Shown here piece after piece: positions 17,449 through 26,458 of a DNA stretch of 64,000 bases (position 1 is the first letter of the stretch; the number at the start of each line of letters is the position of its first letter). Origin of the DNA: Chryseobacterium sp. G0162 (GTDB lineage Bacteria; Bacteroidota; Bacteroidia; Flavobacteriales; Weeksellaceae); assembly GCF_003815715.1 (NCBI RefSeq), contig NZ_CP033922.1:3458001-3522000 (forward strand). The letters are read 5' to 3'. Both the position numbers and the translations under genes were made by a program. The notes beneath the pieces were generated by a model that saw only the letters and a list, made by a program, of their open reading frames with translations, was not told where the DNA came from and did not search any database.

Positions 17449-18792
17449 ATGAATGACAGTAGAGTGATTTCCGTCGGAATTTTCTTTGACGGCACAGGAA
17501 ATAATGGAGTAAATGCACTTTCAGCAGATAAACCACTGAATAATAATGAAAGCTATCATGGGGCATTTACCAATATCTATAAATTATACAAGTTATTTAT
17601 CGGTAACGAAAAAATATATATTGAGGGAATAGGAACCGTTTCAGGCGGGGAGGATAGCAATTTTGCCATCACAACATGTGCCAATCCACCTTATGGAAAA
17701 GGATATTCTTCAGATGATAAACTTCAGAAAGCAGAAAACTTTGTACAGAAGATTATTCATGATGTAGACTGTGAATATCATTTTTATTTATATGGTTTCG
17801 GAAGAGGAGGAATGCTGGCCAGAACTTTTAGTCATTGGCTTTTCTCCAACTATTCTTTAGCTAAGATTAAAGTGAAGTTTTTGGGAGCTTTTGATACGGT
17901 AGAGTCCAAACCATTTAATACATATGATCTTAGTGGGGCTTATCATGTGGAAAATGTATTGCATATCTGTGCAATCAATGAATGCCGATTCTTTTTTCCA
18001 CTGACGGGATTTTTTGAAAATTCAAAAATGATGCAGGATTATCAGTTCAGGAATACGACTGCCGTTTGGAAAGAAATTTTTGTTCCGGGAGCCCATGCAG
18101 ATATTGGAGGTGGGTATCTGGAAGGACCACAATCTGTATATATATCTACAGATTTTGCCAATACAGAGGATCTGAAGAATTATGTTCAAAATATAAGAAG
18201 CAGAAAAGCGAATACTGAAGGAAATAAAATATGGAATGCCTTACTTTCCGGATTCGGAGTGGAAAGAAAAGATGCTTTTTCTAAAGCTTATGTCTGCAGA
18301 GATAAAGTTTACAATGAACTCTCAAAACTATATGGGAAACTGATGCTGAAAGAAACCAATGAAATTTCACCCGTTTTTACGTCAGGAAAAGATTTGGAGA
18401 CAGATTATAGCAGACATCCTTTGTTAGAAAGTTTATATGAAGAAATGACGATGTATATAAAAGACCTTTCCCTAGATAAAAGACCAAAATACAATTACAG
18501 TAAACTGGCCGATTATATCCATATTGCTGCAAATTTCGGGCTTTATCACGATGGTTTATCAAAACGATCCGAATATGAAATGAATGTTGAACTTCTCAAC
18601 AACGGACTGAATGTTTCAAGCAGTACTATTGTAGACCAAAACAGTCATGCAAGACTTTCTGCCGAACTTCATCTTCCTGAAGACAGTTTTGTAGCTGACT
18701 TTCTTTACGGAACAAGTGTTCCCAATAATGATATCTGGACTCGTTCAGTTATCAAGACTAAAACAACAAAACTGGATGAAATCAATAATTAA
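17449..18792 (+). CDS. DUF2235/Tle1-like alpha/beta-hydrolase fold protein lacking the Ser nucleophile
   Basis: 447 aa, related to DUF2235 proteins and the Tle1 phospholipase effectors of type VI secretion. The family landmarks are all visible: N-terminal SVGIFFDGTGNN, GAFDTVESKP, and PGAHADIGGGY. The nucleophile elbow, normally G-F-S-R-G, reads GFGRGG, with Gly118 (codon GGA at 17800-17802) in place of the catalytic serine. It may therefore be inactive or a binding protein. No signal peptide and no recognisable T6SS structural gene or immunity gene lies in the window. Confidence 0.78.
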   Translation: MNDSRVISVGIFFDGTGNNGVNALSADKPLNNNESYHGAFTNIYKLYKLFIGNEKIYIEGIGTVSGGEDSNFAITTCANPPYGKGYSSDDKLQKAENFVQKIIHDVDCEYHFYLYGFGRGGMLARTFSHWLFSNYSLAKIKVKFLGAFDTVESKPFNTYDLSGAYHVENVLHICAINECRFFFPLTGFFENSKMMQDYQFRNTTAVWKEIFVPGAHADIGGGYLEGPQSVYISTDFANTEDLKNYVQNIRSRKANTEGNKIWNALLSGFGVERKDAFSKAYVCRDKVYNELSKLYGKLMLKETNEISPVFTSGKDLETDYSRHPLLESLYEEMTMYIKDLSLDKRPKYNYSKLADYIHIAANFGLYHDGLSKRSEYEMNVELLNNGLNVSSSTIVDQNSHARLSAELHLPEDSFVADFLYGTSVPNNDIWTRSVIKTKTTKLDEINN

Positions 18793-18824
18793 TCTCACTT
18801 CTTTTTAGTTTTAAATTTAGGTTA

Positions 18825-18853
18825 GGGAGCATCGTTTTAGATGTTCCCTTTAT
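18825..18853 (+). terminator. Terminator after DUF2235 gene
   Basis: GGGAGCATC and GATGTTCCC (one G-U) around GTTTTA, followed by TTTAT. Confidence 0.7.
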
Positions 18854-19011
18854 CGATAATACCTCTTTTTAGAATTACTGAATTTTAAATTTCGTACATA
18901 ATAGCATAGCTTCTGAATGTTTTTTAATAAACCTTACTGGAAAATTGACGGATAAAAAACCAGCCAAAATGGTCAGTTTTTTTATTTCTGGGCTATTCAT
19001 TTCTTTTTCCG

Positions 19012-19019
19012 TATTTTTG
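19012..19019 (+). promoter_or_regulatory. -7 promoter box of ABC-F gene
   Basis: TATTTTTG, 40 nt upstream of the ATG at 19060. Confidence 0.55.
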
Positions 19020-19059
19020 CACCCGAAAATTCATTATTCATTACTAATTATCAATTAAA

Positions 19060-20988
19060 ATGCTTTCGGTTCAAAGTTTAGGATTACATCATTCAGGAAA
19101 TTATTTATTTCAAAACGTAAATTTCACCATTAAAAAGGATGATAAAGTAGGGCTCGTAGGAAAAAATGGGGCAGGAAAATCTACTTTATTGAAAATGCTG
19201 TCCGGAGAAATTAACTTCTACGAAGGAGAAGTGGTTAAAGAAGGAAGCATTACCATTGGTTTCCTGAAGCAGGATCTTGATTTCGTGAAAGGAAGAACCG
19301 TTTGGGCTGAAACGATGCAGGCTTTTGAGCAAATTAATGCATGGAAAAATGAGCTCGAAGAGGTTAATCACCAAATGACAATCAGAACCGATTACGAAAG
19401 TGATTCCTATGCGGATTTGATTAATAAAATGACCGAACTGAATGACCTTTTAATGAACCATGATGCCTACAATCTGGAAGGCGATATGGAAAAAGTATTG
19501 TTTGGTTTAGGATTTAAAGCTGATGATTTTCAAAAAATTACTGATGAATTTTCAGGAGGGTGGAGAATGAGAATCGAATTGGCAAAACTGCTTCTTCAAA
19601 AGAATGACATTATGCTTCTCGATGAGCCTACCAACCACCTGGATATGGAATCTATTATCTGGCTGGAAAACTTCTTAAAAGATTATCCTGGAGCCATTGT
19701 TCTTGTAAGTCACGATAAACAGTTCATGACTGCTGTTTGTAACCGTACTTTTGATATCAATAATAAGAAGGTTGATGACTATAAAGCCAATTATACCAAA
19801 TATCTTGTTATGCGCGAAGACCGCCGTGAAAAACTGATTCAGGCTAAAAAGAATCAGGATGCGGAAATCAAGCAGATGGAAGATAACATTAATAAGTTCC
19901 GTGCAAGTGCTACCAAAGCTTCTTTTGCACAATCCCTTATTAAGAAATTAGACAAAATTGAGCGTATTGAAGTGGATAATGAAGACGTTTCAAAATTCAA
20001 TATCCGTTTCGTACAGTCTATGGTTCCAGGGAAAGTGATCTTTGAAGCAGAAAATCTTGGGAAAGCTTATGGTCAGAAACAGATTTTTGACGACGTAGAT
20101 TTTATTGTTCAAAGAGGAGACAGAATTGCACTTCTAGGACAGAATGGACAGGGAAAAACAACCCTGGCTAAAATCTTAGCTGGAGACATCAAAGATTATT
20201 CAGGTGCCTGGAATCTTGGACATAATGTAAATATCGGGTATTTTGCCCAAAATCAGGAAGAGGTTTTAACACCTAATAAAACGGTTCTTGAAGAAGCGGA
20301 AGATGCTGCTACAGAAGAAACCAGACCAAGAGTAAGAGACCTATTAGGATCTTTCCTGTTCCAGGGAGATGCTGTTAGCAAGAAAACGAAAGTACTTTCC
20401 GGAGGGGAGAGAAACCGTCTGGCACTTTGTAAACTGTTACTTCGTCCTTTCAATACATTGATTATGGATGAACCTACCAACCATTTGGATATTCAGTCTA
20501 AGGAGATCATTAAGTTGGCATTACAGAATTTTGAAGGGACATTGATCGTAATCTCTCACGACAGAGAATTCCTGCAGGGACTTTGTGATAAAATTTATGA
20601 ATTCCGTGACGGGAAGATGAAAGAATTCCTTGGAGACATCAATGAATATCTTGAGTACAGACAAAAAGAAACCATCAGAGAGATTTCCGCAGAAAAGGCG
20701 AAACTTCATAGTGATGTGAAGGAAGAACCTAAGAAAGTAGAAGAAAAACCTGTTGTTAGCAATAGTCAGGGATCTAATATTGTCAGTAAGGAACAAAAAA
20801 ATATTCAGAATAAAATTAAGAAAGTAGAAGAGAAAATTTCCGAACTTGAAGCTAAAGTAGAAGAAATGGAAGCTTCTTTCGCTAAAGAAAATCCTTCCGA
20901 TGAAACTTTAGAAAACTACAATAAAGCTAAAGAAGAGCTGGATAATGCTCTACAGGAATGGGAATACTTAGGAACCCAACTTGATTAA
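19060..20988 (+). CDS. ABC-F family ATPase (Uup/EttA-like ribosome-associated)
   Basis: 642-aa soluble protein with two ABC domains and no membrane span. Walker A: GKNGAGKSTLL and GQNGQGKTTLA. Signatures: FSGGWRMRIELA and LSGGERNRLALC. Walker B: IMLLDEPTNHLD and TLIMDEPTNHLD. A charged inter-domain linker (~230-300) and a C-terminal coiled coil (from ~550) match Uup. ABC-F proteins bind the ribosomal E site and relieve stalling; some confer antibiotic protection, but this looks like the housekeeping type. Confidence 0.93.
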   Translation: MLSVQSLGLHHSGNYLFQNVNFTIKKDDKVGLVGKNGAGKSTLLKMLSGEINFYEGEVVKEGSITIGFLKQDLDFVKGRTVWAETMQAFEQINAWKNELEEVNHQMTIRTDYESDSYADLINKMTELNDLLMNHDAYNLEGDMEKVLFGLGFKADDFQKITDEFSGGWRMRIELAKLLLQKNDIMLLDEPTNHLDMESIIWLENFLKDYPGAIVLVSHDKQFMTAVCNRTFDINNKKVDDYKANYTKYLVMREDRREKLIQAKKNQDAEIKQMEDNINKFRASATKASFAQSLIKKLDKIERIEVDNEDVSKFNIRFVQSMVPGKVIFEAENLGKAYGQKQIFDDVDFIVQRGDRIALLGQNGQGKTTLAKILAGDIKDYSGAWNLGHNVNIGYFAQNQEEVLTPNKTVLEEAEDAATEETRPRVRDLLGSFLFQGDAVSKKTKVLSGGERNRLALCKLLLRPFNTLIMDEPTNHLDIQSKEIIKLALQNFEGTLIVISHDREFLQGLCDKIYEFRDGKMKEFLGDINEYLEYRQKETIREISAEKAKLHSDVKEEPKKVEEKPVVSNSQGSNIVSKEQKNIQNKIKKVEEKISELEAKVEEMEASFAKENPSDETLENYNKAKEELDNALQEWEYLGTQLD

Positions 20989-20998
20989 TTAATCATAT

Positions 20999-21034
20999 AA
21001 AAGCTTCATAATTTACTTTATGAAGCTTTTTTTT
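20999..21034 (+). terminator. Terminator after ABC-F gene
   Basis: Thirteen-pair stem AAAAGCTTCATAA / TTATGAAGCTTTT, then TTTT. Confidence 0.93.
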
Positions 21035-21100
21035 GTAACAAAATATAGTTTTCTACTTATCAATAGTGAACTGTAAAAGTAATTTAATAGAAGTTGTAGC

Positions 21101-21120
21101 TGAAAATTAAATTATTTTCA
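21101..21120. promoter_or_regulatory. Palindrome overlapping promoter: candidate metalloregulator operator
   Basis: TGAAAATTAAATTATTTTCA has perfect 7-bp arms (TGAAAAT/ATTTTCA) and abuts the -7 box TAATTTTG at 21121-21128. A repressor bound here would block the promoter of the Cys/His protein gene. The Fur/Zur assignment is inference from the metal-uptake context. Confidence 0.45.
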
Positions 21121-21128
21121 TAATTTTG
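21121..21128 (+). promoter_or_regulatory. -7 promoter box 4 nt before ATG
   Basis: TAATTTTG, then AACC, then the ATG at 21133. Confidence 0.6.
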
Positions 21129-21132
21129 AACC

Positions 21133-21486
21133 ATGATTAAAGAAAGCAGAAACTTAAAAGTATTTATCTCCAGGCTATTGTTTGGGGTGTACTTCATCGC
21201 GCTGCTTTCTCAGAGCTTTCACCACCACGAATCGGTAGATTATTTTAAGGCATTTAACTTTAAAAAAGTCGAAAATTCTGTGACGAAAGCCGTTACTAAA
21301 GAGAAAGCGGGTGACTGTCTGGCCTGCCACTTTTTGGTGACCGGACACACATTAGCTCCTGAAGAATTTAGCTTTAGCTTTGAGCATTATACGCACGAAG
21401 TAAAGCAAATTATTGCTATTCAGGAAAAAATCTGGTCTCAGACCAAATTTACCTTTCAACTTCGGGGACCGCCCACAATTTCCTAA
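21133..21486 (+). CDS. Small Cys/His-rich membrane-anchored protein
   Basis: 117 aa. A single N-terminal hydrophobic segment (RLLFGVYFIALLSQ) is followed by SFHHHES and later DCLACHFLVTGH, a C-x2-C-H cluster with extra His residues that suggests metal binding in the periplasm. It recalls DUF2946-like small proteins associated with metal transport, but I cannot assign a family firmly. It precedes a ZnuD-like TonB receptor by 292 nt on the same strand. Confidence 0.65.
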   Translation: MIKESRNLKVFISRLLFGVYFIALLSQSFHHHESVDYFKAFNFKKVENSVTKAVTKEKAGDCLACHFLVTGHTLAPEEFSFSFEHYTHEVKQIIAIQEKIWSQTKFTFQLRGPPTIS

Positions 21487-21778
21487 ACAATACATTCTTA
21501 TTGGGTTTATAGCTCTGTTTTCTAGAGTTTTATGTTCAAGATTTGAAGTTTAATGTCTAAAGTAGTTGAAAAAGCAACTGCTGGTTTTGCGTAAGTAGTA
21601 ATACTAATTAAAATTACTCAGTTACTTACTTTTACTATATTTAACTTCACGATTGTCATTATTAATAATACATTTTACATGCATATCACGCATTGTATTA
21701 TGAATCCAAGCCCATTCAATAAATTTTAACGAAAAATGTACCTATTATTAAAAGGGTACGCAATCAATCTATTTTACA

Positions 21779-24163
21779 ATGAAATTGATATATTGCCTGT
21801 TGTTGATCTTTTGTGGATCAGCATTTACGAGTGCACAGAAAACGTATACTGTACAAGGAACGGTTCAGGATTTTCATGATAAAACCATGTTGGAAAATGC
21901 AGTGGTGAAAATTGGGAATCTTACAGCCAAAACAAATAAAAAAGGAGTGTTCTCCTTTGATAAAGTCCCTGCAGGGAAGTATACACTCATTGCAAAACAT
22001 CCTGATTGCAATGATTATACTGAAAATATAGGAGTTGATCAGGATGTACATCTGGTCATTACACTGGAGCATCACAGTAATGATATTGAAACCATTACCA
22101 TACATGGAAATCATAAAAATAATGGTTCATTGGTAATCAAGACACTTAGTAAATCGGATATAGAGAAAAACTCTACAGATAATCTTGGAAACTTGTTATC
22201 TAAAATCTCAGGGGTAACTGCTCTGAAAACTGGAAATAATATTTCAAAGCCGGTTATTCATGGTCTTTATGGAAGTCGTATCAGCATTTTAAATAATGGA
22301 GTACGATTGGCAGAGCAGGAATGGGGAGTAGAACATGCTCCCAATGTTGATATTAATAATTTTCAGCATATTGATGTGATCAAAGGAGCCTCTGCCCTGA
22401 AGTATGGTAGTGATGCCATAGGGGGAGTAGTAGTACTGGAACCAGAAGTTTTTCCTAAAAAAGATACTCTTAAAGGTTCAATAGGACTTACGGGAATTTC
22501 CAACGGAAGAGGGCTGGGACTTGATGTAGATGTTGCCAGAATATGGAAGAATGGTTGGGCCATAAAATCCGGGGGAAGCATCAAAAAATTAGGAGATCAG
22601 AGCGCTCCGGATTATAATTTGAAAAATACAGGAATGGATTTTTCATCATTTAATTTTACCGTTCAGAATAATACTTTTGAAAGGGGAATTTCTTTCGACT
22701 ATTATTTGACCAATCAAAATATTGGGATTTTAAGAGATTCACATGTCTCTACAACCGGGGATTATGATAGAGCAATGAATGCAAACCCTCCAGTGTATTC
22801 TGGTAAGTTCAGTTATGATATTGATAATCCAAGACAGGTCGTTGAACATCATATTGCCAAAGTTTCGGCTTTCAAAAGATTTGAAAATATCGGAAAACTG
22901 TCGGCTACATACAGTTATCAGTATAATCACAGACAGGAATATGATATCAGAAGAGGTGAATTGAAAGATACACCGGCTCTTGATTTGGAACTGATGACCC
23001 ACCAGTTTAATATCAATGATCTGATAGAAAGAGGAAAATGGTCATTAGAAACAGGGATTGATGCCGGTTTTCAGAATAATTATTCAGACCCGGCGACAAA
23101 GGCAAGACGTCTGATCCCGAATTATGATAAATATTCTGCAGGAGCTTATTCTGTTTTCAAATACAAAATTTCTTCTGAATTTAATTTTGAGGCAGGAGCA
23201 AGATATGACTTCACCCGTTATGATGTGACCAAATGGTACGATAAAAGTGACTGGGAGAAATCCTATGCAGATACTTATCCCCAATTTTATGTAAAAACAG
23301 ATCAAAACAGAGTTTTGACACGTCCTCAACTTAATTATAATAATGTTTCCTTCAATGCAGGGTTGGAATATCGTCCTAATGCAAATTTTGATGTGAAATT
23401 TAATTATGCAAAAGTAGGGCGGGCTCCAAATGTAGCGGAATTATTTTCAGATGGTCTGCATCACTCAGCTGGAGTGATCGAAACTGGAGATATGGGGCTA
23501 AAAAATGAGCAGGGACATCAGTTTAACTTGAATATAGACTCAAAGTTTAATATTCTGAAAGGCTTGAATGTTTCTGTAAATCCTTATTTCTTCATCACAA
23601 AAAATTTCATTAATGAAGTTCCGGTAGGTATAAAAGGGACAATCAGAGGAGTGTTCCCAGAATGGGTATACCAGCAGATTGATGCGAAAATGTATGGGGT
23701 GGATTTGGATGTTAACTGGAAACTGACAGATGATTTGACTTATGTAGGGAGAGGAAGCTATGTCTATGGACAGGATGATACGAACAACGAACCGTTGATT
23801 CTAATGATGCCACCAAACTTTTCCAATGCATTGCAGTTTAAAAAACAAGAATGGAATAATTTTTATTTCACCGTTGAAAATCAAACATTCCTAAAACAAA
23901 CCAGATTCCCGATTCGAAATGTGCCGTTGGAACTTTATGTAAATGGAGAACTGGTGGATAAAATGCTTGATATCAGTACACCGCCAAGTGGATATTCACT
24001 ATGGAATATTCAAACAGGAATCAATATCAGCAAAAACTTTTCGGCAGGACTTATTGTAAACAATCTTTTCAATACTTCTTACAGGGAGTACCTGAATCGT
24101 TTGAGATTCTTTGCAGATGAACCGGGAAGAAACTTTATTTTAAACTTTAGGTACAAATTCTAA
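21779..24163 (+). CDS. TonB-dependent receptor, ZnuD-like (probable metal/metallophore uptake)
   Basis: 794-aa outer-membrane receptor. Signal peptide ending SAQ, an N-terminal carboxypeptidase-regulatory-like beta domain (about 22-105), then a plug (IEKNSTDNLGNLLSKISGVT; VIKGASALKYGSDAIGGVV) and a 22-strand barrel ending in NFRYKF with the C-terminal Phe. The plug stretch EWGVEHAPNVDINNFQHIDV and the barrel segment GRAPNVAELFSDGLHHSAGV resemble zinc receptor ZnuD and related metal receptors. Neighbours (Cys/His protein before, lipoprotein after) support a metal-handling operon; zinc itself is inferred. Confidence 0.85.
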   Translation: MKLIYCLLLIFCGSAFTSAQKTYTVQGTVQDFHDKTMLENAVVKIGNLTAKTNKKGVFSFDKVPAGKYTLIAKHPDCNDYTENIGVDQDVHLVITLEHHSNDIETITIHGNHKNNGSLVIKTLSKSDIEKNSTDNLGNLLSKISGVTALKTGNNISKPVIHGLYGSRISILNNGVRLAEQEWGVEHAPNVDINNFQHIDVIKGASALKYGSDAIGGVVVLEPEVFPKKDTLKGSIGLTGISNGRGLGLDVDVARIWKNGWAIKSGGSIKKLGDQSAPDYNLKNTGMDFSSFNFTVQNNTFERGISFDYYLTNQNIGILRDSHVSTTGDYDRAMNANPPVYSGKFSYDIDNPRQVVEHHIAKVSAFKRFENIGKLSATYSYQYNHRQEYDIRRGELKDTPALDLELMTHQFNINDLIERGKWSLETGIDAGFQNNYSDPATKARRLIPNYDKYSAGAYSVFKYKISSEFNFEAGARYDFTRYDVTKWYDKSDWEKSYADTYPQFYVKTDQNRVLTRPQLNYNNVSFNAGLEYRPNANFDVKFNYAKVGRAPNVAELFSDGLHHSAGVIETGDMGLKNEQGHQFNLNIDSKFNILKGLNVSVNPYFFITKNFINEVPVGIKGTIRGVFPEWVYQQIDAKMYGVDLDVNWKLTDDLTYVGRGSYVYGQDDTNNEPLILMMPPNFSNALQFKKQEWNNFYFTVENQTFLKQTRFPIRNVPLELYVNGELVDKMLDISTPPSGYSLWNIQTGINISKNFSAGLIVNNLFNTSYREYLNRLRFFADEPGRNFILNFRYKF

Positions 24164-24218
24164 AGATTTTTTTTAAAACTATTCAATCAAAATTTTACAA
24201 ATTTTAAATTTATTAACA

Positions 24219-24791
24219 ATGAACAAACAATTCAATACTAAAAATATAATCAAATTATTAGCTGTCTTATTTATTACTGTTACTACGGTTATTTCTTGCC
24301 AGAGAAATGGTTCTGCGGAAGAAGATGACCTTCCTCAGGAAGAGCTTACAAACATCGTACTGTTGGTGACTGAAGATGGAACTACAAATACAATTCCATA
24401 TGACTACAGTATCGGAGCCGGAGGAATACCTACTATACCTCTTAAAGATGGAAAGAGCTATACTGTTGAAGCAAAATTCAGAAATGGAAGTGAAGATGCT
24501 ACGAAGGAAATTATTGATGCTAAAAATGAGCACTTTCTTATTTTTGATTTTCCAAAGTCTGATATTACAGTAGAAAGATTGGATGGAAGTGATTTAAGAA
24601 ATGATGGAAAAAGAGTAGGACTAAGAACAAAATGGACTGTTACAAAAGCAGTGAATGGGGATGCACCATTCCTAAAATTAACACTTATTCACTCTCCACA
24701 AAGTGTAAATGACGCTAAATCAGGAACTGCCTGGGGAAGCGTAACAGGAGGGGAAACTGATGCCGAAGCTAAATATAACTTAAGCAATTAA
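24219..24791 (+). CDS. Lipoprotein linked to TonB receptor
   Basis: 190-aa surface or periplasmic lipoprotein. The signal peptide ends in the lipobox VISC, with the Cys followed by QRNGSAEEDD, whose acidic run may act as a Bacteroidota surface-export signal. The rest is predicted beta-rich with no motif I know. It begins 55 nt after the TonB receptor and ends at a strong terminator, so it probably belongs to the same transcript and may help capture the ligand. Confidence 0.72.
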   Translation: MNKQFNTKNIIKLLAVLFITVTTVISCQRNGSAEEDDLPQEELTNIVLLVTEDGTTNTIPYDYSIGAGGIPTIPLKDGKSYTVEAKFRNGSEDATKEIIDAKNEHFLIFDFPKSDITVERLDGSDLRNDGKRVGLRTKWTVTKAVNGDAPFLKLTLIHSPQSVNDAKSGTAWGSVTGGETDAEAKYNLSN

Positions 24792-24811
24792 GGATAATTA
24801 ATCTTGTTTAT

Positions 24812-24840
24812 ACCGCCGAAAATCTCGGCGGTTTTTTATT
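24812..24840 (+). terminator. Terminator after metal-uptake cluster
   Basis: ACCGCCGA and TCGGCGGT around AAATC, followed by TTTTTATT. Confidence 0.95.
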
Positions 24841-24897
24841 TAACAATATTTGGCTGTATTAGTTGATTTTAAATGAGTGATTCTAATAAAAAATTCA

Positions 24898-24905
24898 TAT
24901 TTTTG
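24898..24905 (+). promoter_or_regulatory. -7 promoter box of trigger factor gene
   Basis: TATTTTTG, 22 nt upstream of the ATG at 24928. Confidence 0.6.
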
Positions 24906-24927
24906 CAACCTAAAATTTTAATCAATA

Positions 24928-26262
24928 ATGAAGGTTACCGCACAAAACCATGATGATGTAAGTGCATTACTTACTGTAACATTGGAGAAATCTGACTACA
25001 AAGAAAAAGTAGAAAAGCAATTGATTAATTATGCTAAAAATGCGCAAGTTCCTGGATTCAGAAAAGGGAAAGTGCCTTTGAGTATGGTTAAAAAACAATA
25101 TGAAGCAGGAATTGCATTTGAAGAAATCAACAGACAGGTTTCTGATGCTTTGAACAGCTATGTTAACGAAAACAAGTTAAGATTAGTTGGTCAGCCTATT
25201 CCTCAGCCAGTAAACGAATTAGATTACAACGCTGATCAGGTAACAGTTGCTTTCGAAGTAGGATATGAGCCTGCATTCACTATAGATTTAGCTAAATATG
25301 AAGCACCTCACTACAAAGTAGAAGCTTCTGAAAAAGAAATCAGCAAGAGTATTGAAAATATGCAGAAGCGTTTCGCTGAGCAGGTTCCTCAAGATAAAAT
25401 CACTAAAGATTCTTACATCGCTTTAGAAGTTTCTCAAGTTGTGGAAGAAGATGCTGAAGGAGAGCACCACCACCACCCAAAGAACGTTACCATTACAGGT
25501 GAAAACAAAGAAGCTTTCAAATTAGTAAAAGCTTTGAAAATGGATGGATCTGTAAAAGTAACTAAAGAAACTCTTGCAGGTGATGAAGAATTAGCTAAAG
25601 AATTAGGATTCGGAAAAGAAGAAGTAGAACACTTACACCACAATGAAATTGAAGTGAAAGTAAAAGACTTCTATTCATTAAACTTAGCTGAACTTAATCA
25701 GGAGTTATTCGACAAAGTATACGGAGAAGGAAACATTACATCTGAAGACGAGCTTAAAGATAAAGTTAAGACTGAATTAGATGAGTATTTCCAACAAAAT
25801 GCTGATGTTCACTTTGTGAATAAAGTATTAGAGCAAGTTACTGAAAAAGAAGAAGTATCTCTTCCTGAAACTTTCTTAGTAAAATGGTTAATGTTCTCTA
25901 ACCAGAACATCCAGTCTGAAGATCAGGCTAAAGAAATCCTTGAAGCTGAGAAAAACCAATTGAGATACCAGATCATCGAAGGTAAATTGATGACTGATAA
26001 CGAAATCAACCTTGACTATGCTGATGTATTGGCACAAGCTGAGCAATTAGTGAAAAACCAATTGGCTATCTACGGAATCCACCACTTAGGTGATGAGGAG
26101 ATCCAAAAATATGCTGTTGAAATGTTGAAAGATCAGGAGCAAGTAAGACAAATCTCTTCTGAAGTAGCTATGGCTAAATTAAAAGATGTAATTCTTGAAA
26201 AAGCGAGCAAAAAAGAAACTAAAATTTCTCACGACGAATTTTTAGAAGAGCTTAAAAAATAA
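24928..26262 (+). CDS. tig: Trigger factor
   Basis: Ribosome-bound chaperone for nascent chains, 444 aa. The ribosome-docking signature GFRKGKVP is at about residues 46-53 in the N-terminal domain. The central region is a degenerate FKBP-type PPIase with a His-rich loop (EGEHHHHPKN) and a second cluster HLHHNE, and the C-terminal half is helical and charged. Length is standard. Single gene between its own promoter and terminator. Confidence 0.92.
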   Translation: MKVTAQNHDDVSALLTVTLEKSDYKEKVEKQLINYAKNAQVPGFRKGKVPLSMVKKQYEAGIAFEEINRQVSDALNSYVNENKLRLVGQPIPQPVNELDYNADQVTVAFEVGYEPAFTIDLAKYEAPHYKVEASEKEISKSIENMQKRFAEQVPQDKITKDSYIALEVSQVVEEDAEGEHHHHPKNVTITGENKEAFKLVKALKMDGSVKVTKETLAGDEELAKELGFGKEEVEHLHHNEIEVKVKDFYSLNLAELNQELFDKVYGEGNITSEDELKDKVKTELDEYFQQNADVHFVNKVLEQVTEKEEVSLPETFLVKWLMFSNQNIQSEDQAKEILEAEKNQLRYQIIEGKLMTDNEINLDYADVLAQAEQLVKNQLAIYGIHHLGDEEIQKYAVEMLKDQEQVRQISSEVAMAKLKDVILEKASKKETKISHDEFLEELKK

Positions 26263-26285
26263 TTATACTCAGATATAAATATTTC

Positions 26286-26313
26286 AAAACCGCCAATTTT
26301 TGGCGGTTTTTTT
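26286..26313 (+). terminator. Terminator after tig
   Basis: AAAACCGCCA and TGGCGGTTTT around ATTTT, then TTT. Confidence 0.95.
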
Positions 26314-26458
26314 ACTTCTATTCCTTTCTGAATTTTCTCTGAATCTTCTCAGTATCATTTATTCATCATCACTTACTACCTATTGTTTATTACTCATTAC
26401 TCATATTTAGCCATGTCCGCCAATATTCATATATTTACCCTTTAAACTTATTATATAT

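Noticed and set aside
17449..18792. Type VI secretion effector locus
   Set aside because: A Tle1-like protein is present but no VgrG, Hcp, sheath or membrane-complex gene, and its nucleophile is missing.
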